A DNA stretch of 64,000 bases from Alicyclobacillus sp. SO9 (GCF_016406125.1 NZ_CP066340.1:26031-90030); one strand, 5' to 3'. Shown: positions 1 to 8,531, numbered from the stretch's first letter. Numbers and translations: made by a program. The notes: generated from the letters alone by a model not told the origin.

Positions 1-7
1 CGGCGAT

Positions 8-205
8 GTGACTGTGAAGCAGACATTACAGATGGTCGAAGAGTGTTCAACGGGCTCGTGTAGTTGCTGTACACCAACGTTCATGGAGCAAATTACGAAA
101 ATCGATGTTGCTGGCCAAGACGGTGAAGTCCGAATCCAGATTGAAGGTAACGTAAAACTCGAAGAAATAGAAAAGAACCTGAGTTCTTGTAACAAGGAAG
201 TCTAA
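8..205 (+). CDS. small cysteine-rich protein, function unknown
   Basis: A 65-residue acidic protein with a cysteine cluster (CSTGSCSCC, residues 13-21) and one further Cys near the C-terminus. I do not recognise the family. The cluster would suit metal binding. It starts with GTG 8 bases from the window edge, so the true start may lie outside. A strong terminator follows. It appears to be the last passenger gene of the transposon end that finishes at 526. Confidence 0.5.
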   Translation: MTVKQTLQMVEECSTGSCSCCTPTFMEQITKIDVAGQDGEVRIQIEGNVKLEEIEKNLSSCNKEV

Positions 206-217
206 TTACGATTCATG

Positions 218-268
218 CGGCCCCAATGACCTATGCGCTATGAATGCAGGTCATGGGGCCGTGTTTTT
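218..268 (+). terminator. rho-independent terminator
   Basis: GGCCCCAATGACCT pairs with AGGTCATGGGGCC, with one bulged A, and a T-run follows. It closes the cysteine-rich gene. Confidence 0.85.
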
Positions 269-412
269 AAGCCATGTAATAGCACAAGTCTTACAGCATT
301 TATGGGGTAGGAACTCGCTATTAAAAAAATGACTAGATCATACGCAAATGGTATTGGACTAAAGGGGGACGAATGCGACAGAAGCCTAGGCACAGAGACC
401 GTATAAATACAC

Positions 413-441
413 GAAACGCGGTATATTCAAAACCGCGTTTC
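413..441. repeat. 10-bp inverted repeat near the transposon end
   Basis: GAAACGCGGT and ACCGCGTTTC form a perfect 10-bp stem with a 9-base loop. A related stem lies at 41358-41385 inside the left end of the complete Tn3 element. It could be a transcription barrier at the transposon edge. Confidence 0.6.
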
Positions 442-485
442 TTAATGTTAGCGTAGAAAAAAACGAAGATTCGAATCCATAAATT

Positions 486-526
486 GTCTTAGCGTGGGTT
501 TTGCGTCATTTTGTTGGCGGTACCCC
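486..526. repeat. solo Tn3-family terminal repeat
   Basis: It begins GTCTTAGCG and ends GGCGGTACCCC, as in the right end of the complete transposon (63781-63820). The middle differs (CGTGGGTTTTGCGTC) and is almost identical to the repeat at 19291-19330. No partner in the opposite orientation was seen in the window. Confidence 0.8.
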
Positions 527-675
527 AAGAAGCAAACCGGACGAAACATGATTTCTGATTTCTTCGGATAAGGGACTCGAGAACAATCGGTCAGAAGCCA
601 GATATGGATTTTGATTCAGCGTGGGCCACTTCTTCAATGAGGTGGTCCTTTCGAATTTTAAAGGAGGACATCGCA

Positions 676-879
676 ATGAAAGACCTATGGATGCTTGCCG
701 GCACAGAAAAATATAAGGATTGCGAACCTGGTATGTGGTGCAACGTCTGCAATGAGCAACGAGATAGGGAAGATACATTCTGCTTTGAATGTGGACATGA
801 GCTTGAAAAAGTCCTGGTCGGTCCGATGATTGACGCTCCTGGTCAATACCGTGAACGTCACTTACATCTCGTTAAATGA
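676..879 (+). CDS. small zinc-ribbon protein
   Basis: A 67-residue protein with two CxxC pairs (CNVC and CFEC) typical of a zinc ribbon. The ATG at 676 is chosen over an upstream in-frame start because AAAGGAGG lies just before it. It heads a run of phage-like genes on the plus strand. No specific function can be given; it could be a phage regulatory protein or a small structural adaptor. Confidence 0.6.
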   Translation: MKDLWMLAGTEKYKDCEPGMWCNVCNEQRDREDTFCFECGHELEKVLVGPMIDAPGQYRERHLHLVK

Positions 880-892
880 GGGGGGTCAAGAC

Positions 893-1264
893 TTGGAAGT
901 ACAAGCACATGCACTGTATCGAGCACTAAAGTCACTTGCTCCTGTTCCGAAGACATTCGAAATTGAGGAAATTACGGAGTACACAGACACATTGACGGGT
1001 AAAGTCACGCGGAAGAAGAAACGCCGCAAATATCCCGTTATTGTTGTCAAATTCGATGGACATGAAATGACTGTTGAGTACTACTCCTTGCGCAGCGTGA
1101 TAAAAACTCTCGGAAAAAAGACCATTCGCATCTATTCTCGAGGACAATTTTTAGATGTCGATTATCAATCGGGCAGCCTGTCACTGGTTCCGCTGGAAGC
1201 CACCTCAGACATGGTATTCAATCTAAAAACATTATCAGTTGAACAGGCAAAGGAGGTGGTTTGA
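893..1264 (+). CDS. hypothetical phage-region protein
   Basis: About 124 residues, mixed charged and beta-rich, with a basic patch (RKKKRRKYP). The TTG at 893 is preferred because GAGGGGGG precedes it; the longer reading frame from 830 overlaps the upstream gene by 50 bp. Its place two genes before the tape-measure gene suggests a tail or tail-assembly role, but I recognise no domain. Confidence 0.5.
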   Translation: MEVQAHALYRALKSLAPVPKTFEIEEITEYTDTLTGKVTRKKKRRKYPVIVVKFDGHEMTVEYYSLRSVIKTLGKKTIRIYSRGQFLDVDYQSGSLSLVPLEATSDMVFNLKTLSVEQAKEVV

Positions 1265-1319
1265 CCATCTGTAGGATTTGTACCAACCCTATTTCAAATA
1301 ACGGAAGGATTGATTAAGA

Positions 1320-1745
1320 ATGGCAGTAGCAATGGCAGACATGCCAGATAACCTCAGTAAGAAGGACGAAATGGAATGGATCATGGCGCGAATCAAGGTC
1401 GCTGAGAAGCGTATTGAGCGGTTAGAGGAACCACAGAAGAATAAAAAGCCGCAATTTGAGTTTGCTGACACTGACGGCATTCATAGTACTGAGTCGGAAT
1501 TTGACTTAGCAGAACAAATAGAAAAGAATTCTCTTCCTCCAAATGCAATTGACTTGCGGTCCGTAAGTGATGCATACGAACGGGAGCGGCCAAATTGGAC
1601 GTCAATGGGCAGAGAAATACAACCCACATTATCGAAACAAAAAATAAGCACATCAGAAGCCTCCAGGTTCTCACCTGGGGGCTTTTACATTCAACTGAAA
1701 GGAGTTGCTAGTGATGTTTGGATTGCAGAAGGAATCAACGAATGA
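1320..1745 (+). CDS. hypothetical phage-region protein, N-terminal coiled coil
   Basis: The first 50 residues are helical and charged (DEMEWIMARIKVAEKRIERLEE), the rest is low in structure. GGAAGG precedes the ATG. The last third of the frame reads through a terminator-like hairpin (1659-1686) and overlaps the next gene by 32 bp, so the true protein may end earlier or the 3' part may be decayed. It occupies the place where tail-assembly chaperones usually sit before the tape measure. Confidence 0.45.
   Translation: MAVAMADMPDNLSKKDEMEWIMARIKVAEKRIERLEEPQKNKKPQFEFADTDGIHSTESEFDLAEQIEKNSLPPNAIDLRSVSDAYERERPNWTSMGREIQPTLSKQKISTSEASRFSPGGFYIQLKGVASDVWIAEGINE
1659..1686 (+). terminator. terminator-like hairpin
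   Basis: GCCTCCAGGT and ACCTGGGGGC form a stem followed by TTTT. It lies inside the upstream frame and just before the ribosome binding site of the next gene. Confidence 0.6.
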
Positions 1746-1980
1746 AGAAGTCTTTAGATTGTCATGTGAGCTTAATGATACAGCTGAAGAAATTTGGGGG
1801 ATCAAAGCCGAAATGGAGCGCTTGGGACTTACACCGAAGGGAGCCGATATTTCGCGTGTGAAGAGCTCCAGATGGAGGAAAAAAGTCCTTGGTTTAATTA
1901 AAAAATCGGATGAGTTGGTTAAGAAAGGTGAAAAAATTAGGGATCGATTAGCAGAACTAGAGGTACCGATTGAAAAATAA
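1714..1980 (+). CDS. hypothetical phage protein, helical
   Basis: An 88-residue, highly charged, mostly helical protein (for example ELNDTAEEIWGIKAEMERLG). GAAAGGAG precedes the start; GTG at 1711 or ATG at 1714 are both possible. It directly precedes the tape-measure gene, as a tail chaperone would, but no family is recognised. Confidence 0.5.
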   Translation: MFGLQKESTNEEVFRLSCELNDTAEEIWGIKAEMERLGLTPKGADISRVKSSRWRKKVLGLIKKSDELVKKGEKIRDRLAELEVPIEK

Positions 1981-1994
1981 CTGGAGGTGAGCGT

Positions 1995-3638
1995 GTGATT
2001 GAAACAATAAAATCCTACTTGGTGGATCTCGGTTTTAGCGTCGATAAGAGTTCATATGAAAAGACGAAAAAGACTGTTGGGGAATTGGAGAAAGGGCTTG
2101 GCAAATTCACTAGTAATACGGTGAAGGGAATGACTAAGGCAGGCGCGGCCATGGCGGCATTTGGGGTAACAGCTGCAGCAGCAACTGCAAAGTTTCTTAA
2201 CGGGCTTGGAGATCAGAACATCCAAATGCAAATTCTCAGTCGGCAGTTATGGACGACGGAGAAGCAGGCAAATGCGTTCTCACTTACGTTGAAAGCCATG
2301 GGCACCAATTTGAAGGATTTATATCTTAGTCCTACGCTGATGCAACAGTACCGGCAACTGCATTCAGCAGCCTCACAGATGGGGACTCCGGGGAACTATC
2401 AGCATGAAATGCAGCAGATTCAAGGTGTGCAGTTGCAATTGAGGCAGATGCGACTTGAAGCGTATTATGCGTTGCAGTGGATTGGATATTATTTCGTGAA
2501 GTATTTCAGTGGTCCGATGACCAAAATTCATTCTGCGTTGAAGTCTGTAAATCACATGATCGTGAAAGGCATGCCGGTATGGACCAAACGTGTTGCAGCC
2601 GTGATGTATTCCTTCGTAACTGCAGGTGAAGAGATAGCCAGAGCCATAAAGAAGATTTATGACAAAGTGAAATCGTTTGCCAACAATTTGCCCAAATGGG
2701 CAAAGAAAGCGGCGGCGGCAATCGCCATTATTAGCCTGGCAATGAATACAACCCCCTTTGGAAAGTTCATGATGGCACTTGGCGCTGCCCTTCTACTGCT
2801 GCAAGATTTCCTAACTTACCTTAAAGACCCCAAAAAGGCGGCATTAACGCCACTTTGGAACGAGCTCATGAAAATTAAAGGGGCCCTTAAAGAAGTCGGC
2901 AAAGCCGTGGCCAGCTTCACCGTTGCATGGGTGATTTATAAGGGCATATTGAAAGCTACAACCATCATGTGGGGGATCTATGAAGCTGCGATCATAGCCG
3001 CAACAGAGGCACAAGGAGCTTATCTAGCCGTCCAGAGCGCAGCAAATGCATTGATGGCAGTTTTTGATGTGGAAGTTGATTCTAACTTGGCTGTCATTAT
3101 CATCGCAGCCATCGTTGCAGCTATTGCAGGATTGGTGATAGGCATCATTGAGCTTATCAAGCACTGGAAGGCTGTAAAAAGAGCAGCAGGCGATGCGCTC
3201 AACTGGATCAAGAAACACGTCATGGACATTCTGCCGTTCCTCGGTCCTGCTGGATGGGTCGCCATGGGCATCATCGAGCTTGTAAAGCACTTTGGGCAAC
3301 TGGAGAAAATAGGCGTAGCCGTCTGGCATATGATCAAAAACGAAGCTGTCAAAGCCATTAATGGGATGATTACGCAGATCAACAAACTGATTCGATTTAT
3401 CGACCACATCCCAGGCATCAGCATCCCACAACTGAACAAATTGAAAGTTGCGGTCCAGGGTACAGTTGCATCTGCTCCCTACGCTTACGGAGCATCGTCC
3501 AGTTCGGTGAGCAACAGCACAACCATTCATGCGAATCAGACCAACAATATCTACGGCAGTAATGCAAACGCCATTGGTGCCAGTGTCGCGAATGGATACA
3601 ATCGACATCTCTATAATATCCGGGGGGCGATTGGATGA
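1995..3638 (+). CDS. phage tail tape-measure-like protein
   Basis: A 547-residue protein with a charged helical N-terminus (VGELEKGLGKFTSN), a small-residue-rich stretch (about 45-65), long hydrophobic helices in the middle (about 245-275 and 350-390) and a Ser/Asn-rich C-terminus. This layout is typical of tape-measure proteins, which fix tail length and take part in DNA entry. It starts with GTG behind TGGAGGTGAG. It is short for the family, in keeping with a short tail or a reduced prophage. The next gene overlaps it by 4 bp, as in an intact tail operon. Confidence 0.7.
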   Translation: MIETIKSYLVDLGFSVDKSSYEKTKKTVGELEKGLGKFTSNTVKGMTKAGAAMAAFGVTAAAATAKFLNGLGDQNIQMQILSRQLWTTEKQANAFSLTLKAMGTNLKDLYLSPTLMQQYRQLHSAASQMGTPGNYQHEMQQIQGVQLQLRQMRLEAYYALQWIGYYFVKYFSGPMTKIHSALKSVNHMIVKGMPVWTKRVAAVMYSFVTAGEEIARAIKKIYDKVKSFANNLPKWAKKAAAAIAIISLAMNTTPFGKFMMALGAALLLLQDFLTYLKDPKKAALTPLWNELMKIKGALKEVGKAVASFTVAWVIYKGILKATTIMWGIYEAAIIAATEAQGAYLAVQSAANALMAVFDVEVDSNLAVIIIAAIVAAIAGLVIGIIELIKHWKAVKRAAGDALNWIKKHVMDILPFLGPAGWVAMGIIELVKHFGQLEKIGVAVWHMIKNEAVKAINGMITQINKLIRFIDHIPGISIPQLNKLKVAVQGTVASAPYAYGASSSSVSNSTTIHANQTNNIYGSNANAIGASVANGYNRHLYNIRGAIG

Positions 3639-4213
3639 GTCAGTCGCCAATTTTGGACTTAACACAGGAACCCATCAGGAGTTATGTGTATGCCAAGACG
3701 AATATAGGCGGATGGTTTTTCGATGCGGTTCTGCATACAAATCACAGCAGTACATTGACCATCACAAGCCATCCGGTCCAACTTGGATCGACGCTGTCTG
3801 ACAACGCCTACTTGCAGCCGAGGAGATTGAGTCTCAGCATCGGCATGACAGATGTAGCGCAGAGTTTTATACCGGGTCAGTTTGACAACGGATCATCTCG
3901 CTCTGTGCAGGCTTATGAAGTGCTCAAACAATTGCAGGAGTTGCGGATACCGGTCCAGGTGTACACGCGCTTGGGACTATACAAAAACATGCTTGTGGAG
4001 ACACTGACAGCGCAAGAAGACCACACAACAGTGCATAGCCTGAAGGCCACAGTGGACCTGAAAGAGGTACTTGTGGCTACTGTCACGGTTGTGAAAATAA
4101 GTGCCAATCCAGCGGTGACAAACTCTTCAAACAAAGGTACACGGCAGCCTCAACAAGTACCCGACTCAATTTTAAAGCAAGCTGGTAATTTATTAAACGG
4201 AATCGGCTTGTAG
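3635..4213 (+). CDS. Dit-like phage tail/baseplate protein
   Basis: A 192-residue protein that starts inside the stop region of the tape-measure gene. The pattern of hydrophobic strands and the central QELRIPVQVYTRLGLYKNM segment resemble the N-terminal domain of Dit-like distal tail proteins, which join the tail tube to the baseplate. The C-terminal 30 residues are polar and probably unstructured. No downstream baseplate genes remain, so the prophage is incomplete. The family call rests on pattern and position only. Confidence 0.55.
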   Translation: MSQSPILDLTQEPIRSYVYAKTNIGGWFFDAVLHTNHSSTLTITSHPVQLGSTLSDNAYLQPRRLSLSIGMTDVAQSFIPGQFDNGSSRSVQAYEVLKQLQELRIPVQVYTRLGLYKNMLVETLTAQEDHTTVHSLKATVDLKEVLVATVTVVKISANPAVTNSSNKGTRQPQQVPDSILKQAGNLLNGIGL

Positions 4214-4317
4214 AAATATGATTGACTTCAGTGCGCCTCCATGTTTTGAGGATATGTACAGGAACGGACGGTGCCTAGCAGAATATCTGGAGTAACATGG
4301 ATGCGTAGGAGGTATTT

Positions 4318-4965
4318 ATGAAATTATTCAGGAGGAAACGTGGTCAAGAAGAGACGTCAAGTGGCTGGAGAGAAGCGTTTAGTCACTCCGGACACGGAAT
4401 AAAAGTAGATCGGCCTAAGTTACCTAGGAATATGGAACTGTTCGTTCATTTAGGGGTGCCGAAAGAGACTAGGAAAAGACTTCAGCATTTACTTATGAAA
4501 TATTGGACGGTACGTCCGGAGTCATTAGTTGACGACTTTTTGGAGATTGCATTCTCTCACGCAACCAAACTGATATTTCCAGGAGAACTAAGAGAAACTG
4601 TGTTGAAACACTATGACAATCCTCCGACTGCAGACGCTTTGCAAAGGGAGTGCGCGGCGGTCTATGTTCGCCACGAAATGAATAGATGGCGCCAAAGATC
4701 AGATTTAGAGAAATGGGCCAACGAGATGGGAACAGCATTTGTCAAATGGAGAACTTGTCAGGATGAACGTGTGTGCCCCGTGTGTCAAGGATATGAAGAT
4801 GTTCTATACCCAATATCCAAAATACCGGAGTTGCCCGCGTGTTGGGATTGTCGATGCTACTACGAACCGGTCGTTGATATGAAGTATCTGCAGTGGCCTC
4901 GGAAGGTCTATTCGAATGGGAAGGTTTCGATGATGGAACGCAAGGAATTCGAGCAATTATTTTAG
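4318..4965 (+). CDS. phage head-morphogenesis-like (Mu gpF-like) protein fragment
   Basis: A 215-residue protein whose C-terminal part carries WRTCQDERVCPVCQGYED and a later CWDCRCYYEPV. This Cys/Asp-rich pattern is seen at the C-terminus of minor head (Mu gpF-like) proteins. The N-terminal domain of that family is not evident, so this is either a reduced relative or a fusion. AGGAGG precedes the ATG. A head gene after tail genes is out of normal order and suggests rearrangement. Confidence 0.5.
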   Translation: MKLFRRKRGQEETSSGWREAFSHSGHGIKVDRPKLPRNMELFVHLGVPKETRKRLQHLLMKYWTVRPESLVDDFLEIAFSHATKLIFPGELRETVLKHYDNPPTADALQRECAAVYVRHEMNRWRQRSDLEKWANEMGTAFVKWRTCQDERVCPVCQGYEDVLYPISKIPELPACWDCRCYYEPVVDMKYLQWPRKVYSNGKVSMMERKEFEQLF

Positions 4966-5285
4966 ATGACACAGCTGACACCTTAAAACGGCGGCAGCTG
5001 CAGAAAGTGAATTAAGTGACATGTTAGCTACGCTGTTAGCAAATGTTAATATTTCCGCGCGCGCTAGGGGCACGTCTGTTGACTAATGTTGACATCCTCG
5101 CGCGCGTGAAAGAGTTAAAAATGAGACAGAACAGAAAAGCGAATTTAGCGCCACATTAGGAAACGTAAGGGGTGTGGCAACTACTGATGTGCTGGTCAAC
5201 AGTGTGTTTAAACCGGGAAGGAAGTACTGCTTCAAGACGGAATCCGCATCGCTAGCGAATTACTAACGGTGCGGCCTTACAGTGC
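4966..5285. other. decayed phage sequence with a short direct repeat
   Basis: No intact gene. Short peptides with a shared pattern (NVNISARAR and NVDILARV) come from two near-copies of an AATGTTRAYAT-CGCGCGCG string near 5043-5063 and 5081-5105. I read this as the remains of one or more phage structural genes. Confidence 0.4.
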
Positions 5286-5573
5286 TCAGTTACTTGGACC
5301 TCTTCCTGTTTCATCTAACCATTCAAATAATCTGTCTCGTGGAATCAGAATGACCTTATCAAACTGTCTAGCTGGAAATCCAGGCTGTTTGACTAACTTG
5401 TACATCGTATTGCGACCTACGCCGAGAATCTTCATAGCATCTTGAATTCTTAAAACAGCAGGAAACTCGTGGTCTTCGGAGTGGGTCGAAGCTATGCGTT
5501 CCAACTTGTCTGTAACCTTCTCTAGGAGTTCAGTCAACTGCGTTAGTTCGGTAAGAAATTTTTCGACGCTCAT
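5286..5573 (-). CDS. excisionase-like helix-turn-helix DNA-binding protein
   Basis: A 95-residue protein. An N-terminal coiled coil (about 1-30) is followed by RIQDAMKILGVGRNTMYKLV and a wing ending IPRDRLFEWLDE, the pattern of the HTH_17/excisionase family. The ATG at 5573 lies 7 bases after GGAGGT. It lies downstream of the repressor gene on the same strand, so it is probably part of the prophage control or excision module. Confidence 0.7.
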   Translation of the reverse strand: MSVEKFLTELTQLTELLEKVTDKLERIASTHSEDHEFPAVLRIQDAMKILGVGRNTMYKLVKQPGFPARQFDKVILIPRDRLFEWLDETGRGPSN

Positions 5574-5606
5574 CAACGTTACCTCCAGTCCATCACTGAA
5601 GTTTGG

Positions 5607-5840
5607 TTATGACAGATTTGAATCCTTCGATCTAACTATTACCTCGTACCCCATAAATTCAGCAACCTTCATAAAATCTGCAACGCGCAAGGAGTTGTTA
5701 GCTACTGCAGACCGAAAGGTGGTCTCTTTGATGTTGAGGCTGCGCGCAGTATCCGCCAGGCTATCCACCCCGGCTTCGGCCATCATGATTTTTAATACGC
5801 GCTTCATATCGGTTTCAGCAAGATTCATTTCTCTAGTCAA
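5607..5840 (-). CDS. small repressor-like DNA-binding protein
   Basis: The C-terminal part (SLADTARSLNIKETTFRSAV) fits a helix-turn-helix. I choose the TTG at 5840 because AGAAGG lies 9 bases upstream and because a possible minus-strand promoter (TTTACT, 17 bp, TATGAT, 5864-5887) would leave a longer frame from 5897 partly untranscribed. Two operator-like palindromes (5874-5888 and 5934-5948) flank the intergenic region. I infer a lysogeny-type repressor that controls itself and the divergent promoter. Confidence 0.6.
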   Translation of the reverse strand: MTREMNLAETDMKRVLKIMMAEAGVDSLADTARSLNIKETTFRSAVANNSLRVADFMKVAEFMGYEVIVRSKDSNLS

Positions 5841-5873
5841 TCTAACGCACCTTCTTTCAATGTACATCATATC

Positions 5874-5888
5874 AACGATATAATCGTT
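5874..5888. promoter_or_regulatory. operator-like palindrome 1
   Basis: AACGAT-ATA-ATCGTT. It lies inside the spacer of the putative minus-strand promoter of the repressor gene, where a bound repressor would block it. Confidence 0.5.
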
Positions 5889-5933
5889 AGTAAACAAAAT
5901 ATATCACTTATAAGACCTGTATTTCGTTTTATA

Positions 5934-5965
5934 TCGTTGACACAACGAAATAATCATTGTATAAT
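5934..5965 (+). promoter_or_regulatory. consensus sigma-A promoter overlapped by an operator
   Basis: TTGACA (5937-5942), a 17-bp spacer and TATAAT (5960-5965) form a perfect consensus promoter. The palindrome TCGTTG-ACA-CAACGA (5934-5948) covers the -35 box and shares the CGTT half-site with the operator at 5874-5888. I infer repression by the divergent 5607-5840 product. Confidence 0.75.
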
Positions 5966-6010
5966 TGAAATATAAGAAGCAGATTATACAAAGGGAAGGG
6001 GACGTTTGAC

Positions 6011-6205
6011 ATTAAAACAGGATTATTGCAGGATTTCTGCTTCACAACGCAGTTGATGAATGGACTCTCGGATTTGATGGAATCAGTGGTCGAAGATGAA
6101 ATGTACACGAAGGTGGAAATTTGTAAAGATGTTATGAAATTGATGAAGCTTGTTGAGGACCATACACCTGAATTGTCAGACTTACGGAAGGCAATGAATA
6201 TCTAG
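6011..6205 (+). CDS. small acidic protein from the repressed promoter
   Basis: The first frame after the consensus promoter gives about 64 residues, ending LSDLRKAMNI. The start is uncertain: ATT at 6011 has GGAAGGGG upstream, TTG at 6026 is the alternative. It has the make-up of small early phage proteins; no family recognised. Confidence 0.4.
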   Translation: MKTGLLQDFCFTTQLMNGLSDLMESVVEDEMYTKVEICKDVMKLMKLVEDHTPELSDLRKAMNI

Positions 6206-6293
6206 CGTGCCTTGGTTTAATCTAACACAAGAGAAACCGTGCTTAATTGATAAGACATATCGAATTCAAGAAACCAACATGGGAGGAATTCAA

Positions 6294-6536
6294 ATGTCAG
6301 AACAGGTGGAATCTATCAAGGGACCCGATGAACTGCAGGGTGTGACTGTATCGGAGAGAGTTCTAACGGACTTTGCCTTCAAGTCTGATGTGGTAGGTCA
6401 ATTGGCGGATGTCATGCACTCACTTGCCTTTGATGAAGCTTACGATAAGAGCGATGCATATAACCAAATTCTCGAGGTCGTCGAATTTGTAAACGAGAAC
6501 ATGCCAATGCCGAGGCTGTTAAGAAGCTCGCACTAA
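6294..6536 (+). CDS. hypothetical small acidic protein
   Basis: An 80-residue acidic protein. GGGAGGAATTC precedes the ATG, which is preferred over the upstream frame start at 6207. It is the second gene downstream of the repressed promoter and is followed by a strong terminator, so it closes this short transcription unit. No family recognised. Confidence 0.55.
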   Translation: MSEQVESIKGPDELQGVTVSERVLTDFAFKSDVVGQLADVMHSLAFDEAYDKSDAYNQILEVVEFVNENMPMPRLLRSSH

Positions 6537-6555
6537 ATCAAATGGATGAGATTCG

Positions 6556-6590
6556 ACGAGGGCTGCACCAGATGCGGTCCTCGTTTTTTT
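6556..6590 (+). terminator. rho-independent terminator
   Basis: ACGAGG and CCTCGT close the stem, followed by seven T. It ends the two-gene unit driven from 5965. Confidence 0.8.
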
Positions 6591-7201
6591 ACGTGTAATG
6601 AGAGCCATTTTGGATTGCGGTGATATAACACTATCGTTCATTCTGTTCAGCCTTCTGGCGATGGAAGCAAAGGACTTAATTGGGTTCTTAAAGCGTAAAG
6701 TTGCTATGCCGATTCCGACATTAACCCCTTCAAACGATTCGTTCACCAATTTTGCCATAAGTACCACCCCCGACTGTATGTTTTTCGCCAGAAACGCAAA
6801 GTGCGCCATGGGCCTACTGGCCTTCGGGAGCGAAGCCCAACGCAATGAACGAAAGTATAATTTCAATACTCCAATTATATCAAAACAGTGGAAGTTTACA
6901 TGAATTTTGCCATCCACCGGGGTTGTTGAGTGTACAACTACTGTATTCACTCAATAGAGGTGGAGAATGATCAAAGTGGTTATAGTCACGAGATCTAGTT
7001 AACATAATCATGAATATGAGGATGGAAAGAGAACGATTAAGGGACCGTTGGAGACCAAGCGAAAGCAACCCGTATTTTTACACGAGCATAGTGCCTCTTT
7101 TCCCGTGGAAAAATCGCTGTTTTTTGTACCGTACTTACGTGATGTAAGTATAGTGGTGGCAACGGATGAGGGGCTAAAAAATAGGCGAACCCACCAGAAG
7201 A

Positions 7202-7243
7202 ATTATAACAAGAACCATTCGTCGTGATACTTCTTGTTATAAT
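7202..7243. repeat. 13-bp perfect inverted repeat
   Basis: ATTATAACAAGAA and TTCTTGTTATAAT are separated by 16 bases. There is no T-run, so it is more likely an operator, an origin element or a small-RNA stem than a terminator. Confidence 0.6.
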
Positions 7244-7442
7244 GGACCCCCTTCAAATCGAAAAACATCCCCCTTTTCAAGGTGCGAAACAGGTCACGAT
7301 TGGTGACATAATTCAAGGGGAGGTGCCACCAGAAATCATTTGTCGTACCACCGATATTTTTACGAAAAAACAGGCTTAGCGAGTATTGTGTGTGGAGTAA
7401 CCATTTTTTGTGCCGTGCTAGTTCCTTGCTCTGAATAAAAGG

Positions 7443-7486
7443 AAACGGCAGAGGAATGGCCCCTGCCGTTTCAAGCGAATTTTTTC
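7443..7486 (-). terminator. bidirectional terminator of the NYN gene
   Basis: AAACGGCAG and CTGCCGTTT form the stem. T-rich strings follow on both strands. It lies just after the stop of the minus-strand NYN gene. Confidence 0.7.
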
Positions 7487-7529
7487 AAAGCGAATTAAAA
7501 TGTATCTAAAATATAGATTAAAATACTGA

Positions 7530-8435
7530 CTAAGTCAAATCTGTTGGAGCTACTTCTCTGAGTTCTGTAATGATCTTTCTCCCATTTTCAGTAATTGAAA
7601 TACTTGGCTTGGATCCCTTATCTGTAGGTCTATTTTCAGTAGATATACTTCCTGTAGACTGTAAGTATTCAATTACTTCACTGGCAACATCTGATGGAAT
7701 AGAAAACTTTTCTTGAAACCGTACTTTCAACCACGATGTTCCTAGCCAACGATCTGTTTTGTGTCCAAATTGCTGATGCCATTCTTCAATAAACATTAAT
7801 GAATCGAACGCATATTTTTCAACATCGTATTGTTGAATCTCTACATTCAAGAACTCTAATAAATCAACGCTGTGATGAGCAAACCTGGTCATGTCAATAT
7901 GTTTAGGTGCAGCACTCGATAGATAAAAGAGTTCAACTCTCTTTCCTTTATACATCAAACGACTTAGCACAGGTATCATATCGCTGTCGGCAGTAACAAT
8001 TACATAACAGGATATATTTGAATCCTTATATGTACTTTCAATGACATCGATGCTCATTTCAATATCGGAAGCGTTTTTTCGATAGTCACCAGATTTGTCA
8101 TTTGAGTACACGTGACGAATTTGAACTCTCTTTCTCTGTAAACTGGTGAGGCTCGTCTTGACTTTTTCATAATCGGCATAGGATCGGAACGTTCGAATAT
8201 GGTCTTGTCCATAAAATTCCCAGAGTTGAGCAAACAAATTCTTGGTGAGTTCTGAATCATCGGGGTCATGACCATATGAATTCATAAGGGTCCAATATAC
8301 GTTGTCATAATCGACATATATTGCGACGTTATCCCTTTTTTGGTCTTCAAAACTTTTCTTTGCTGTACCAAAAAAATTTTCAAAGAAAGACGACATCTCA
8401 GGTTCTGAATTAAATGGTAATGCTTTATCATCCAT
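7530..8435 (-). CDS. NYN-domain (PIN-like, LabA/DUF88-type) protein
   Basis: A 301-residue protein. The NYN fold is marked by NVAIYVDYDNVYWTL (residues about 36-50), by SDIEMSIDVIE and by VIVTADSDMIPVL, which supply the acidic residues of this RNase-like family. The C-terminal 90 residues look like a winged helix. GGAGGG precedes the ATG. Family members are thought to act on RNA. It stands alone between two terminators. A phage-defence role is possible for such genes in mobile regions, but nothing here proves it. Confidence 0.8.
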   Translation of the reverse strand: MDDKALPFNSEPEMSSFFENFFGTAKKSFEDQKRDNVAIYVDYDNVYWTLMNSYGHDPDDSELTKNLFAQLWEFYGQDHIRTFRSYADYEKVKTSLTSLQRKRVQIRHVYSNDKSGDYRKNASDIEMSIDVIESTYKDSNISCYVIVTADSDMIPVLSRLMYKGKRVELFYLSSAAPKHIDMTRFAHHSVDLLEFLNVEIQQYDVEKYAFDSLMFIEEWHQQFGHKTDRWLGTSWLKVRFQEKFSIPSDVASEVIEYLQSTGSISTENRPTDKGSKPSISITENGRKIITELREVAPTDLT

Positions 8436-8507
8436 AGAATCCCTCCATTCTTAGAAGTATTATACAACAGGTCTGATGTGGAATGGTGCACGAGAGGACT
8501 AACATTC

Positions 8508-8531
8508 TGCGTAGAACCTTCCTTCTGCGCA
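8508..8531. repeat. dif-like inverted site (copy 1)
   Basis: TGCGTAGAA, a 6-base spacer (CCTTCC) and TTCTGCGCA. The same arms with a different 6-base spacer lie at 63843-63866, and one arm recurs at 8594-8602. Two 9-bp arms around a 6-bp centre match the layout of Xer-type recombination cores. Confidence 0.4.

Larger units (their letters stand above)
1..526. mobile_element. end fragment of a Tn3-family transposon, inverted
   Basis: The segment ends at a solo terminal repeat (486-526) related to the ends of the complete transposon at 41261-63820. A hairpin at 413-441 lies about 45 bp inside the end. The same kind of hairpin, followed by a similar TTTCTTNATGTT string, lies at 41358-41385 inside the left end of the complete element. 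I infer that 1-526 is the passenger end of a related element in inverse orientation, whose remainder lies left of the window. Confidence 0.5.
6591..7529. other. intergenic region without a convincing gene
   Basis: A minus-strand frame beginning near 6759 has a good GGGGGTGG ribosome binding site and could encode a short peptide, but it runs through the terminator at 6556-6590 and is not called. The region also holds the hairpin at 7202-7243 and a bidirectional terminator at 7443-7486. Confidence 0.4.

Noticed and set aside
1635..1686. Programmed -1 frameshift (A-rich string followed by a hairpin) in the 1320-1745 gene
   Set aside because: The A-run is not a slippery heptamer in the reading frame and the shifted frame stops soon after; the hairpin is better read as a terminator.
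6519..6950. Minus-strand frame of 143 residues
   Set aside because: It runs through the terminator at 6556-6590 and has no good start; only a short internal frame near 6759 has a binding site.
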